The notes: generated from the letters alone by a model not told the origin. 64,000 nt of DNA from UBA7330 sp965243485 (GCA_965243485.1 CBDEVP010000001.1:2666001-2730000); one strand, 5' to 3'; counted from the stretch's first letter, positions 34,715 through 43,964 are shown. Numbers and translations are program-made.

Positions 34715-35575
34715 TTAATATTGGTGAAACCTTTTGCTGACAAAAGCAAGCACCTCTGGTAAAGCTGTCCGCCAATAGTGCCATCCATGATTTCCATCCC
34801 TGATGCGAAATTCATGAGGAATTTCTTTTTTACGCATGGCAATATGGATCAATGAATTGCCCTCATATAAAAAGTCGTCATCTCCACAGTCGATGTACCA
34901 TCTCACGGATTTGATCTTTTCAACATCACCGTTTTCGATCAGGGCCAGTGCATTGTGTTGATTGTAATACTCCTCTTTTTGTTTATCTGAAAGATTCTCT
35001 ACTCCATTCCTCTGTAGGATGCGATCCATATCTTCCGGGCTGGAGGGTCCAATGTAGGCACTCAGCGGACATGCGGAAGAAAACAGCTCCGGTTGGTGAA
35101 GTGCATACATAAAGGTGCCGCCACCACCCATGGACAATCCTGCCACCGCACGGTACCGTTTTTCACTTTTGATCCGGTAGGTCTTTTCGATGTAGGGCAT
35201 GAATTCTTCAAAAAAGAAGTCCTCGTAATTCCAGTCTCCTTTCGGACTGTTGAAATACCCTCTCTGGCCGGTATCCGCATCGGGCATGACGATGATCATG
35301 GGTGTCGATGTACCGTCCTTGATGGCATTATCCGTGATGTGCAGGACTTCCCCGAACTGGACCCAGCCAGTCTGGTCATCGCCGGCACCATGCAGCAGGT
35401 AAAGCACGGGATAGCTGCGCTGTGAGGTATCGTAGTCAGGAGGGAGATAGATCGCATATTTGCGGTCCATTTTCAGGATCTTACTTGGCATGGACAGGTT
35501 GTCCATGACTTTTCCGGTCTGTGCAGACAGGAGACAGGGCACGGCCAATACCCAGAACGATAGCATTTTCTTCAT
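34715..35575 (-). CDS. Secreted esterase, tandem copy A
   Basis: The 286-residue protein is homologous along its full length to copy B, with the same catalytic set (GLSMGGGGTF, DCGDDDFLYEGN, DGNHGWHYWR). Differences concentrate in the signal peptide (MKKMLSFWVLAVPCLLSAQ) and in residues about 190-235 (YIGPSSPEDMDRILQRNG versus STGPIRLEDVDAQLQRRG). It is the first gene of the operon, which continues with copy B (19-base gap), the TIM-barrel protein and the PL8 lyase. Confidence 0.88.
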   Translation of the reverse strand: MKKMLSFWVLAVPCLLSAQTGKVMDNLSMPSKILKMDRKYAIYLPPDYDTSQRSYPVLYLLHGAGDDQTGWVQFGEVLHITDNAIKDGTSTPMIIVMPDADTGQRGYFNSPKGDWNYEDFFFEEFMPYIEKTYRIKSEKRYRAVAGLSMGGGGTFMYALHQPELFSSACPLSAYIGPSSPEDMDRILQRNGVENLSDKQKEEYYNQHNALALIENGDVEKIKSVRWYIDCGDDDFLYEGNSLIHIAMRKKEIPHEFRIRDGNHGWHYWRTALPEVLAFVSKRFHQY

Positions 35576-35757
35576 TGGGTTTGATTGTTGATAAATGAAT
35601 CAACAATTTAATTAATTGCTGCAATTCACATGAATGGAATAAGAATTTATCCATGCAGTATCAATCACTTGAAAAGATATAAGTGGTCGGTGCCGACAGG
35701 GAATCAAAAATTATTCATCCTGCAAAAGGAGATTCTTTTTTAGAAGAATTGAAGAGA

Positions 35758-36063
35758 TCAGAACAGGCTTCCCCTGGAGATAAACTGATCATCCGGGTCG
35801 AAGATGTTAAAGTTGGTTTTCCCGATCATTTTTCCGTAGGCAATAAAGTTTCCGTCTGAGTCAAAGAGATTGAATCGATCTTTGGAAATGAATTTTCCTG
35901 AGGAAAGGAATTGTCCGTCGGGATCAAAAACGCTCAGGGTATTATTGTTAACAATGCTACCCTGAGAGATGTATTTGCCATCTTTATCAAAGATGCTTAT
36001 TCGGTGGTGTTTTTTCTTAAGTGCTGATCGGGTATTTGCGTAATTTCTTCTGAGTGGATTCAT
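35758..36063 (-). CDS. Small protein made of four 21-residue repeats
   Basis: The 101-residue product has a basic N-terminus (residues 1-20) followed by four tandem repeats in exact 21-residue register. FD pairs fall at residues 25, 46, 67 and 88 in the pattern xxFDxDGxFIxxGxxI (ISIFDKDGKYISQGSI; LSVFDPDGQFLSSGKF; FNLFDSDGNFIAYGKM; FNIFDPDDQFISRGSL). Each repeat looks like a beta-hairpin with a DG turn, so the whole may form a small beta-solenoid or blade. No signal peptide. The function is unknown. Confidence 0.75.
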   Translation of the reverse strand: MNPLRRNYANTRSALKKKHHRISIFDKDGKYISQGSIVNNNTLSVFDPDGQFLSSGKFISKDRFNLFDSDGNFIAYGKMIGKTNFNIFDPDDQFISRGSLF

Positions 36064-36109
36064 AAAAAGTTTAAAAGTATAATAGAATAACGATACAGCT
36101 GATAGGTTA

Positions 36110-36607
36110 TTAAAAAGAGTACAAATAATGTGCCTGGTTTTCCGGGATCTCTCCGAAAAGTTCTTTGAGCCTCACCTTCCGGTAATCAAAAATCTCTTTT
36201 AATTTATTTTCAATAAAAAGTTTGTTGGCCACCCTTCCAAGAAGGCCAAATGGAGGTTGATAAGTGATCAGGTCTGTCATAAGAATACCTTTTGGCTGCG
36301 GGATCAGCTTGTGCTCATGATGCCATATACGATAAGGACCAGATCTTTGTTCATCCACAAAGTAACTGAACGGCTCCACATGTGTTATCTCAGTTACCCA
36401 ATCAGATTTAAATCCTGCAAGTGGACTTACCTTATAGCTGATCATCATGCCCCGGTACATTTTTTCAGGAAGATGACCGGATGTAATGTCAAAACCCATG
36501 TAAGGAGGAGTGATTTTCTTGAGGTTTCTTGGAGAAGAAATAAAATCCCACAATTCCTCTTTGGTAGCATTGAAAACCTGCTCCCTGTAAAATTGGTAAA
36601 TTGCCAT
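36110..36607 (-). CDS. SRPBCC family protein (cyclase/dehydrase-like)
   Basis: The 165-residue protein, starting at the internal ATG 36607 (MAIYQFYREQ), shows NATKEELWDFISSPRNLKKITPPYMGFDITSG, FKSDWVTEITHVEPFSYFVDEQ and WHHEHKLIPQPKGILMTDLITYQPPFG. These match a conserved Bacteroidota SRPBCC group of ligand-binding proteins. The ligand is unknown. The earlier ATG at 36637 would add ten residues and cannot be excluded. Confidence 0.85.
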   Translation of the reverse strand: MAIYQFYREQVFNATKEELWDFISSPRNLKKITPPYMGFDITSGHLPEKMYRGMMISYKVSPLAGFKSDWVTEITHVEPFSYFVDEQRSGPYRIWHHEHKLIPQPKGILMTDLITYQPPFGLLGRVANKLFIENKLKEIFDYRKVRLKELFGEIPENQAHYLYSF

Positions 36608-36768
36608 CGAAGATCCATTCGTTTCATCTATAATCAAAATTCAGTGGGTTTTGTTTGGATGATGTATTTCAATGGGTTGAAAACAATAGATTGATGGCCC
36701 GTCCATTTCCCAACCATTTTTCCCACACATCAACTTCTTTTCTGTTTCTTTTATTTTAATTTCACGAT

Positions 36769-38495
36769 GTGGAAAGTTTTGTAGTATCGGCAAGGAAATA
36801 TCGTCCCCTCGGGTTTGATGAAGTAGTAGGACAAAGCCATATCACCACCACACTCAAAAATGCCATTGACAACAATCATCTGGCCCAGGCCCTGCTGTTC
36901 TGCGGACCTCGTGGAGTAGGGAAAACTACCTGCGCCCGGATCCTGGCACGTTTGATCAACGGATTTGAAGCCAGCGCGGAAAATCAGCACTCCAATTTCA
37001 ATATTTATGAGCTGGATGCCGCGTCTAACAATTCAGTAGATGACATCCGCAATCTGACCGATCAGGTACGGTATCCCCCACAGCAGGGAAAATTTAAGGT
37101 ATACATCATCGATGAGGTCCACATGCTTTCCACGCAGGCGTTCAACGCTTTCCTCAAAACGCTGGAAGAACCTCCCGAGTATGCCATTTTCATCCTGGCT
37201 ACCACCGAAAAACACAAGGTGATCCCTACGATCCTCTCCCGGTGTCAGATCTATGATTTTAATAGAATCGAGATCCAGGATATTGTTGATCAGCTGAAGA
37301 AGATCGCAACACAGGAAAAGATTGATGCGGAGGAAGAAGCCCTGCATCTGATTGCGCAAAAAGCCGATGGGGCGCTACGGGATGCCTTATCATTGTTTGA
37401 TCTGATTGTCACTTTTTCCTCCGACAATAAGATCACCTACCAGAATACGATCAAAAATCTGCACATTCTGGATTACGAGTATTACTTCAAAGTGACGGAT
37501 CACCTGCTCAAGGAGGAAATGTCCAATGCGCTTCTGCTTTTTGATGAGGTTCTGAGAAATGGTTTTGACGGGCACAACTTCCTGAATGGACTGCAGGAGC
37601 ATTTCCGAAATCTGCTGGTTTCCAAAGACAGGGAAACTGTGAAACTCATGGAAGTTTCCGACTCAGTGAAACAAAGATATCTGTCACAGGCTGAATCTGT
37701 CAGTGGGTCATATCTTCTCACGGGACTTAATCTTATGGGGCATTTTGATCTGAACTATAAAGTAAGCAGGAACCAGCGGCTCCATATCGAGCTTTGCCTG
37801 ATGAAGCTCTCCCAACTCAACAATGCCATCAGACTGGCAGATATCAGCTCCGGAAACGGGGCAAAAAAAAAAGTAGCGATCAGCCAGTAAAGGAGGAATC
37901 CCAGGCGGAAGGAACTCCAACAGCGGAGAAACCAGCTCCAAATCAACCTGAGCAGAGAGCAGAAATTCCTGCCACAGATCCAAAACCAGCACCCCAGACA
38001 CCGAAGATAGCTCCGGTTGCGGCAGGCATCTCCGACAAGCCTAAGGAAACTCCAAGTCTTATCAGGAGGAAACCTCCCGAAATTGATTCACGCAATCATT
38101 CCGATGAAAAGGAAGCAGAAGAAAAAAATGCATTTGATGAAACGGCATTGCTTCAGGCGTGGGAATCTTTCAGAAAAACCAGTGAGGCAAACGGGGCTTC
38201 GGACACGGAGATGCTGGTCCTGAACAGGTCTGTCTCTAAAAAAGGTGAGTATGATGTATTGATACATCTTGCGAGCTCGCTGGAAGTGAGCATTCTGGAG
38301 CGCCTTGAACAGGGAATTGTCCAACATTTCAGAACCACACTGAAAAACACCAGCATTCAATTAAAGAAAGAGGTATCCGAACAGGAGAAAGCCAAAAAGC
38401 TTTACACCAGTAAGGAGAAATACGACTACATGGTGGAGCAGAATCCGGCGTTGAAAGACCTGAAGGACCGGTTGGGCCTCGATTTTGAGTTCTGA
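36769..38495 (+). CDS. dnaX: DNA polymerase III gamma/tau subunit, coding frame shifts at an A10 tract
   Basis: It starts at GTG 36769 (MESFVVSARKYRPLGFDEVVGQ). The clamp-loader ATPase has Walker A GPRGVGKTTCAR, Walker B YIIDEVHMLS, and the sensor/arginine-finger segment STQAFNAFLKTLEEP. The zero frame ends after 373 residues at TAA 37888-37890, just after the run of ten A at 37863-37872. A -1 shift in that run joins it to the tail (KKKSSDQPVKEESQ... ending LKDLKDRLGLDFEF at 38495), giving a 575-residue tau-like protein, the expected length. This is either programmed frameshifting or transcript slippage producing gamma and tau forms, or a homopolymer sequencing error. The Cys4 zinc-binding motif normally following Walker A is absent (INGFEASAENQHSN). 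Confidence 0.88.
37863..37872 (+). promoter_or_regulatory. A10 slippery tract in dnaX
   Basis: Ten consecutive A bases, read in the zero frame as GCA AAA AAA AAA GTA. Shifting by -1 gives AAA AAA AAA AGT and opens the downstream frame to 38495. Poly-A runs of this length are known sites of transcriptional slippage and -1 frameshifting in dnaX of other bacteria (Thermus, E. coli). I saw no convincing stimulatory stem-loop immediately downstream. AGGAGG lies at 37891-37896, after the slip site, which is not the E. coli arrangement. Confidence 0.55.
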
Positions 38496-40472
38496 TCAGT
38501 TGCTGATCCTGAGGATCTCCCCAATCGATAAGTCTGGCTTTTCCTTCTCATTCAGCTTCATCAGGTCCTCTACGCTCAATCCGAATTCTCTGGCAATCCT
38601 GTAAAAGGTGTCGCCGGCCTGTACTACATAGGTTTTGCCGGACGATGAAACAACCTTCCCGGCATTTGCTTCCCGGTCCACTGGGATGATCAACTCCTGA
38701 TTTGGTTTGATAGGAGTATCCAGATCTGCTTTATTCCTTCTCAGAATATATTCAATCTCTATTCCGTATTTGCGTGAAATGCTGTAATAGGTTTCATCAG
38801 GCTGCACAATGTGGATCCGTTCACCAGCTGCAGGTTTACTATTCAGCGTTTCGTCGCTCCGGACACTCACTTCCAAAGGAGCCGTCACCATCAATTTTTG
38901 CCCCGGATTGATGGGGTCATTTTTTCTGAGGCCATTCCAGTCCATAAGATCTTCCACGGTGATGTCATACAGCCTGGCAATGCCATACAGGGATTCGCCG
39001 GCAACTACTTCATGTACATCAATTTTGGATTTTTCAGGTTCTGCCCTGACAGCTTCCGCTGTTAATGGCACTGTTGTTTTTGGGGGCTCAGATGTTGCTG
39101 GCTTTATTTCCGCTGGTTTGGTGATCGCAGGTCTGACCGTGGAGGGTTTCGGTGGAATCTCCTTTTTTATGACCGGGATCTCTACTTTTCGATATTCGGG
39201 GGGGAGATCTTTGGGTCTCTTTTGTTTGAGCCATAGGATCCTCCCGGGCTTAACCTGTTCATGCACAGCCATCCTGTTTTTCTTTCTTAGTTTTTTAAGT
39301 TTCACCCCATAGCGCTGTGAGATGTCCCAAAGTGACTCATCGAATTGAGCTACATGATATCTTATGCCGGAACTGTTCCTTTTTGACCGTGTAAAATAGA
39401 ATTGTCCCGAACTGACCCGCCGATCCTGCGTCATATCATTGAATTTTCTTAATTTCTCCACAGGTGTCCCGCTTTTGTCTGCCAGTGACCTGAGATCATC
39501 TTCCGAGGTGGCCAGTATGGTCCTGCGGTCATTGATTTCGAGGAAAATGGTCTTACTCATGGTGTTGATCTTTTCCACGATTTCCCCCGGATAGGCTGGT
39601 CTGGGGTCCGCTCTTTCCACGACCTGTGGTCTTACTGATTCAGGCATCTTTGGGCGATTGCCGGATACCGGAAGGATCACCGGGTAGATGCGGTCGTCGG
39701 GTATTTTGCCGTACGAGAGCCACTTATTGTAATGGTGAACCAGGTCTTCATCCACCTCCATGTTTTTTGCAATTTCATGAAGGTGTTTGTTTGCTCCCTG
39801 CTGATAGATCACAAGCTGCATACCACCTGAATGGGGTCTTCCCACATCTTCTCTGAATGCAATGACATGGGCAATAAACCGCTTCACATACCAGTGCGTT
39901 TTATGAGTGATGGTCAGCTTGTCCGCCCCAATCCCTTCCTCATCGATATAGGGCCTCACACCTCCCGGACCTGTCATGTAGGCGTTTACGGCATAGATCC
40001 AGTTTTTCAGCATGAAATTGTTTTTTCTCATGTATTTGGCTGCGCCGTAGGTTGAAGAAACCACGTTTTTCCTTTCATCGACTTTACTATCTACCCGCAT
40101 GCCCATCTCGCGGGCAGTGAAATCTTTGAACTGCCAGTAACCAACCGCATCAGAAGACGATACCTGGTCGGAAATAAGGGCGCTTTCCTGAAGAGAGAGG
40201 TATTTGATGTCGTCAGGTACACCTTCTTCCTTCAGCACTTTTTCAATTAACGGGAAATAGAGATTGGCTCGGTCAAGTTTGATATTGAAGTACTTTTCAC
40301 TGGCCCTCAGGGCATCGATATCCTTCTGGATCTCACGTTGGGCCTCCGGAGTGATCTTTAATTTCATCCCGGCGATTTCAACGTTTGCAGGGACCTGACG
40401 AACCGGAAGCTCCCCTGCCAATGAGTTGATGGAGATCATAAGGAAAAACAGAATTTGGGTCTTTCTGATCAT
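38496..40472 (-). CDS. Lytic transglycosylase with C-terminal LysM repeats (MltD-like)
   Basis: The 658-residue exported protein has an SLT domain with catalytic Glu in LSLQESALISD and the family motif AVGYWQFKDFTAREMG (about residues 95-215). Five LysM-like repeats follow (for example YHVAQFDESLWDISQRYG, HEVVAGESLYGIARLYDI, YVVQAGDTFYRIAREFG), separated by a Pro/Lys/Thr-rich linker around residue 430-490. It cleaves peptidoglycan glycan strands in the periplasm and LysM anchors it to the wall. Its stop abuts the dnaX stop directly (TGATCA), with no room for a terminator. Confidence 0.92.
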   Translation of the reverse strand: MIRKTQILFFLMISINSLAGELPVRQVPANVEIAGMKLKITPEAQREIQKDIDALRASEKYFNIKLDRANLYFPLIEKVLKEEGVPDDIKYLSLQESALISDQVSSSDAVGYWQFKDFTAREMGMRVDSKVDERKNVVSSTYGAAKYMRKNNFMLKNWIYAVNAYMTGPGGVRPYIDEEGIGADKLTITHKTHWYVKRFIAHVIAFREDVGRPHSGGMQLVIYQQGANKHLHEIAKNMEVDEDLVHHYNKWLSYGKIPDDRIYPVILPVSGNRPKMPESVRPQVVERADPRPAYPGEIVEKINTMSKTIFLEINDRRTILATSEDDLRSLADKSGTPVEKLRKFNDMTQDRRVSSGQFYFTRSKRNSSGIRYHVAQFDESLWDISQRYGVKLKKLRKKNRMAVHEQVKPGRILWLKQKRPKDLPPEYRKVEIPVIKKEIPPKPSTVRPAITKPAEIKPATSEPPKTTVPLTAEAVRAEPEKSKIDVHEVVAGESLYGIARLYDITVEDLMDWNGLRKNDPINPGQKLMVTAPLEVSVRSDETLNSKPAAGERIHIVQPDETYYSISRKYGIEIEYILRRNKADLDTPIKPNQELIIPVDREANAGKVVSSSGKTYVVQAGDTFYRIAREFGLSVEDLMKLNEKEKPDLSIGEILRISN

Positions 40473-41107
40473 TTTTTTCTGGCCATCATGATTCCATCCC
40501 TGACCGAAAGCAGGATATTTTCCACTCTATCATCCTGCAAAACTTTTTGATTGAATGCCCGGATCGTCTCTGTATTTTTATCGGTTTTTGAAGGATCATA
40601 GACCTTTCCACTCCAAAGTACATTGTCTGCTAAAAGAACACCTCCGGGTCGCAGCTGATCGATCGTCAGGTCATAATAGAGGGGATAGTTTTCCTTATCC
40701 GCGTCGATAAATATCAGGTCCCAGGAGTACTTCAATTCCGGTATGATCTTCGCCGCCTCGCCTAACTTCAGTTCAATCTGATCGTTGTAGCGCGACTCTT
40801 TGAAATAGCCCAATACCCTTTCCTTCAGCTCCTCATTTTTATCCAGAGTGATCAGCTTGCCATCCTTTTGCAGTCCTTCAGCCATACACAAGGCTGAATA
40901 TCCGGTGTAGGTACCAATTTCAAGGATATATTTTGGCCGCAACAGTTTGGAGATCATGGAAAGCACCCGGCCCTGCAGGTGTCCGGAAAGCATCCTAGGC
41001 TGTAATACATGGAGGTGGGTTTCCCTGTTGATCCTCGCCAATAAAGGATCTTCCTCACTTGTGTGATCTTCAGCATATTGCTGCAGCAGCTCGGGTATCA
41101 GCGACAT
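40469..41107 (-). CDS. SAM-dependent O-methyltransferase (family 3, COMT-like)
   Basis: The 212-residue protein has the SAM motif ILEIGTYTGYSALCMAEGL (about 62-80), LITLDKNEE, DLIFIDADKENYP (metal and SAM acids) and LLADNVLWSGKV. It belongs to the divalent-metal-dependent O-methyltransferases; the acceptor is unknown. Its stop overlaps the transglycosylase start by 4 bases, so the two genes are co-translated. Confidence 0.92.
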   Translation of the reverse strand: MSLIPELLQQYAEDHTSEEDPLLARINRETHLHVLQPRMLSGHLQGRVLSMISKLLRPKYILEIGTYTGYSALCMAEGLQKDGKLITLDKNEELKERVLGYFKESRYNDQIELKLGEAAKIIPELKYSWDLIFIDADKENYPLYYDLTIDQLRPGGVLLADNVLWSGKVYDPSKTDKNTETIRAFNQKVLQDDRVENILLSVRDGIMMARKK

Positions 41108-41184
41108 GACGTAAAATTAAATGATTTCGGAGGATCACAAGGTTTGATACCGCACTCATCATTCGAAAATGTCATTAAAAAAGA

Positions 41185-41192
41185 TATATTTG
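41185..41192 (+). promoter_or_regulatory. Candidate -7 promoter box of the TRAP operon
   Basis: TATATTTG fits the Bacteroidota sigma-ABfr -7 consensus TAnnTTTG exactly, 17 bases before the DctP start. A good TTTG -33 element at the right spacing is not evident, so this is a partial match. Confidence 0.4.
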
Positions 41193-41209
41193 ACGATTAA
41201 GACCCAAGA

Positions 41210-42214
41210 ATGAATTTTCAGATGCCTCTTTCCCTGTCTTTTTTTCAAAAATGTCTTCCCGTTCTGCTGGGCTTGCTGCTTCTTACCGGATGCGGAAAAG
41301 AGGGTAAGCACGAAGTATTGATTCGGGCCAGTCTCATCACCAACGAAGACCACACCTGGTCAAGAGCTTTTGAATATTTCAGCAAGATCCTGGATGAAAG
41401 ATCAGACGGTCGGATCAGGCTGGAAGTGTATCATGCAGAGCAGCTTTCCAAAGAAATTGAATCCATTCGATTGATCCAGGCCGGGGTGATAGATATGACC
41501 ATCACCGCTTCCATCCTCACCAACTGGGTAGATGAAGCGGTGTTTTGCGAACTCCCGTTTTTATTGCGGGACAGTACAGACCTGCAAAAACTTGTCAACC
41601 ATCCCATCAGCGATTACATGGAAGAGCAGATCATCCGACAGACAGGGCTCCGGCCGGTGACGTATTTTCAGCGGGGACCACGGCACCTGACCTCCAACAG
41701 ACCTATCAAACATCCGGATGAGCTGAATGGCATTATTATACGTGTACCAACAGTGCCTGTCTATGTCACTGCCTGGGAAGCCATGGGGGCCAAACCAACG
41801 CCGATGGCGTTTTCCGAGGTCTTTACTTCCCTTCAGCAAAATACCATCGAAGCACAGGAAAATCCTCTGGCGATGATCAAAGCGGCCGGATTTGCGGAAG
41901 TACAAAGTCACCTCAACCTTACCGGACATGTGGTCAGCTGGGCTTATCCGGTCATTGGTGAGAAACAATATCAGGCACTTCCGGAAGACCTGAAAAAGAT
42001 CTTTGATGAATGCGCTGAAGAGATGCACCAGTATGAAAGACAGCTTTTCCTGGAAAATGAACAATCACTCAGGAAGGAATTGCAGCAGAAGATGACTTTC
42101 GTAGAGGTGGATAAAGATGCATTTGCTGCAAAGTGCACGGATGCGGTCTACAACAGCCTTTCTCCTGAGATGCAGAAGATCTACAATGAAATAATTACCC
42201 TAACCAGAAACTGA
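41210..42214 (+). CDS. TRAP transporter substrate-binding lipoprotein, DctP family
   Basis: The 334-residue protein has a lipoprotein signal (LLGLLLLTGCGKEG) and the DctP periplasmic binding fold: HTWSRAFEYFSKILDERSDGRIRLEVYHAEQL, GVIDMTITASILTNW, LNGIIIRVPTVPVYVTAWEAMGAKPTPMAFSEVFTSLQQ, EAQENPLAMI. The Arg of IIRVPTVP is the usual carboxylate-binding residue, so the ligand is probably an organic or sugar acid. It shares its last base with the DctQ start. Confidence 0.93.
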   Translation: MNFQMPLSLSFFQKCLPVLLGLLLLTGCGKEGKHEVLIRASLITNEDHTWSRAFEYFSKILDERSDGRIRLEVYHAEQLSKEIESIRLIQAGVIDMTITASILTNWVDEAVFCELPFLLRDSTDLQKLVNHPISDYMEEQIIRQTGLRPVTYFQRGPRHLTSNRPIKHPDELNGIIIRVPTVPVYVTAWEAMGAKPTPMAFSEVFTSLQQNTIEAQENPLAMIKAAGFAEVQSHLNLTGHVVSWAYPVIGEKQYQALPEDLKKIFDECAEEMHQYERQLFLENEQSLRKELQQKMTFVEVDKDAFAAKCTDAVYNSLSPEMQKIYNEIITLTRN

Positions 42215-42663
42215 TGTTTGGGAAAATACTGAAAGTCGGAACGCTCATCAGCACGCTGGCCTTGCTGGCAACTGTGGTCATACAAATTTATGGCCGTTTT
42301 TTTATGGACAGTGCTCCGGCCTGGACGGAAGAAGCGGCTCGTGTTTTTTTCATTTATACCATGAGTTTTGGAGCCGGCCTGGCACTGAGGGATGGTGAAT
42401 TTGTGTTGCTGGATGTTATTTTCAATCTAATGAAAGAGGGTCTTCAGCGGAAGCTTCGGATTGTTTTTGCTGTTTCCACGATCATCCTTTTCACCATCAC
42501 AGGGATCTGGTCCCTTGAATACGTGGGGATGGGATTGAATGAGCAGTCCCCAAGCATGGGGATCTCGATGGCCATTCCATTCGCAGGGATCACCCTGATG
42601 TCTTTGTCAGTCTGCTGGTTCTCGGTTGTCGAAATTATCAATCTAATTAGAAGGAATTCATGA
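42214..42663 (+). CDS. TRAP transporter small permease, DctQ family
   Basis: The 149-residue protein has four membrane helices; FFMDSAPAWTEEAARVFFIY and GAGLALRDGEFVLLDVIF are classic DctQ segments. It forms the inner-membrane complex with the large permease. It starts on the last base of the dctP stop and overlaps dctM by 4 bases, so all three genes are translationally coupled. Confidence 0.93.
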   Translation: MFGKILKVGTLISTLALLATVVIQIYGRFFMDSAPAWTEEAARVFFIYTMSFGAGLALRDGEFVLLDVIFNLMKEGLQRKLRIVFAVSTIILFTITGIWSLEYVGMGLNEQSPSMGISMAIPFAGITLMSLSVCWFSVVEIINLIRRNS

Positions 42664-43931
42664 TCTACCTACTGTTCGGCGTTTTTTTTCTTTGTTTGTT
42701 TTTTGGGGTTCCTGTGGCATTTTCTTTGGGAATTTCCTGTCTGGTATACCTTATCTTCAATGACATATCACTGATTATCATCCCGGCTAAACTTTACTCA
42801 GGAATTGATGTGTTTGTGCTCCTGAGTATTCCGGGCTTCATTCTTGCCGGTAACCTGATGAACCATGGGGGGTTGACGGATAAGATCATTCAGTTTTGCA
42901 ATCATTTGCTTGGCCACATCCGTGGAGGACTGGCCATGGCCAACATTGGCTCTTCCATGCTATTTGCCGGCATTTCAGGTACTGCCGTGTCAGATGCCTC
43001 CAGTATCGGAGCAGTCATGATACCTGCCATGAAGAAGGAAGGATACGATGGTGCTTTTTCCTGTGCTGTGACAGCCTCTTCTTCCACAGTAGGACCGATC
43101 ATTCCACCAAGTGTACCGATGATCATCGCGGCTACTTTAACCGGGTTATCCGTAGGTCGTTTGTTTTTAGCTGGGGCGGTTCCGGGATTTTTACTTGGAT
43201 TTGGCATGATTGCCGTCTCCTATGTGATTGCCACAAAGAAAGGGTATCCCAGGCACGAGAGAAGTTCGGCCTTGCAGATCTTTAAAGGTTTTATTGATAC
43301 TTTCTGGGCACTGATGATGTCAGTGATTATTCTGTTTGGAATTATCGGGGGCGTATTCACGCCTACGGAGGCTTCTGTGGTTGCTGTAGTCTATGCCATA
43401 GTTGTGGGCGTCTTTTATAAAAAGCTAAATCTCAACAATCTCCCGAAGATTATCCTCGACTCGATGAAGTTGTCTGCCTCCCTCATGGTGCTTGTGGGTT
43501 TTGCCAATTTGTTTGGGTGGATCCTGATCATCGAACGGATCCCGCAATCCATTTCCGACGGCTTGTTAAGTTTCTCAGATAATAAATATGTGATCCTGCT
43601 GCTGATCAATATCACCCTCATTTTTATCGGCACCTTTATGGAGACCATCGCAGCTTTGCTGGTGATGTTTCCGATCCTGCTGAAGGTAGCAATGTCGGTG
43701 GGAGTGGACCCCGTTCATTTTGCAGTGATAGCGGTGCTCAACCTGATCATCGGCCTGACCACTCCCCCCATTGGGATCTGTCTCTTCGTAACCTCCAGTA
43801 TTGGAAAGACGTCGATCGCAAAGGTAGCCAAGGCCAACATTCCTTTTTTACTGCTTTCCCTGCTGGTGTTGACACTCGTGACGCTCTTCCCGGAAATTTC
43901 TTTATTCCTGCCTTCGTTATTTTTGGATTAG
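42660..43931 (+). CDS. TRAP transporter large permease, DctM family
   Basis: The 423-residue protein has about 12 helices with DctM signatures: LLSIPGFILAGNLMNHGGLTDKII, MLFAGISGTAVSDASSIGAVMIPAMKKEGYD, TVGPIIPPSVPMII and GIIGGVFTPTEASVVA. It carries out sodium-driven import of the ligand delivered by the DctP protein. It is the last gene of the operon; the next gene begins 93 bases later with its own promoter candidate. Confidence 0.94.
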   Translation: MIYLLFGVFFLCLFFGVPVAFSLGISCLVYLIFNDISLIIIPAKLYSGIDVFVLLSIPGFILAGNLMNHGGLTDKIIQFCNHLLGHIRGGLAMANIGSSMLFAGISGTAVSDASSIGAVMIPAMKKEGYDGAFSCAVTASSSTVGPIIPPSVPMIIAATLTGLSVGRLFLAGAVPGFLLGFGMIAVSYVIATKKGYPRHERSSALQIFKGFIDTFWALMMSVIILFGIIGGVFTPTEASVVAVVYAIVVGVFYKKLNLNNLPKIILDSMKLSASLMVLVGFANLFGWILIIERIPQSISDGLLSFSDNKYVILLLINITLIFIGTFMETIAALLVMFPILLKVAMSVGVDPVHFAVIAVLNLIIGLTTPPIGICLFVTSSIGKTSIAKVAKANIPFLLLSLLVLTLVTLFPEISLFLPSLFLD

Positions 43932-43964
43932 ATCGTTTCGGTCTAATTAATGGCGGCGGGCTGG

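Noticed and set aside
34696..34842. N-terminal extension of esterase copy B
   Set aside because: It is antisense overlap with the end of esterase copy A; the signal peptide fixes the start at 34695.
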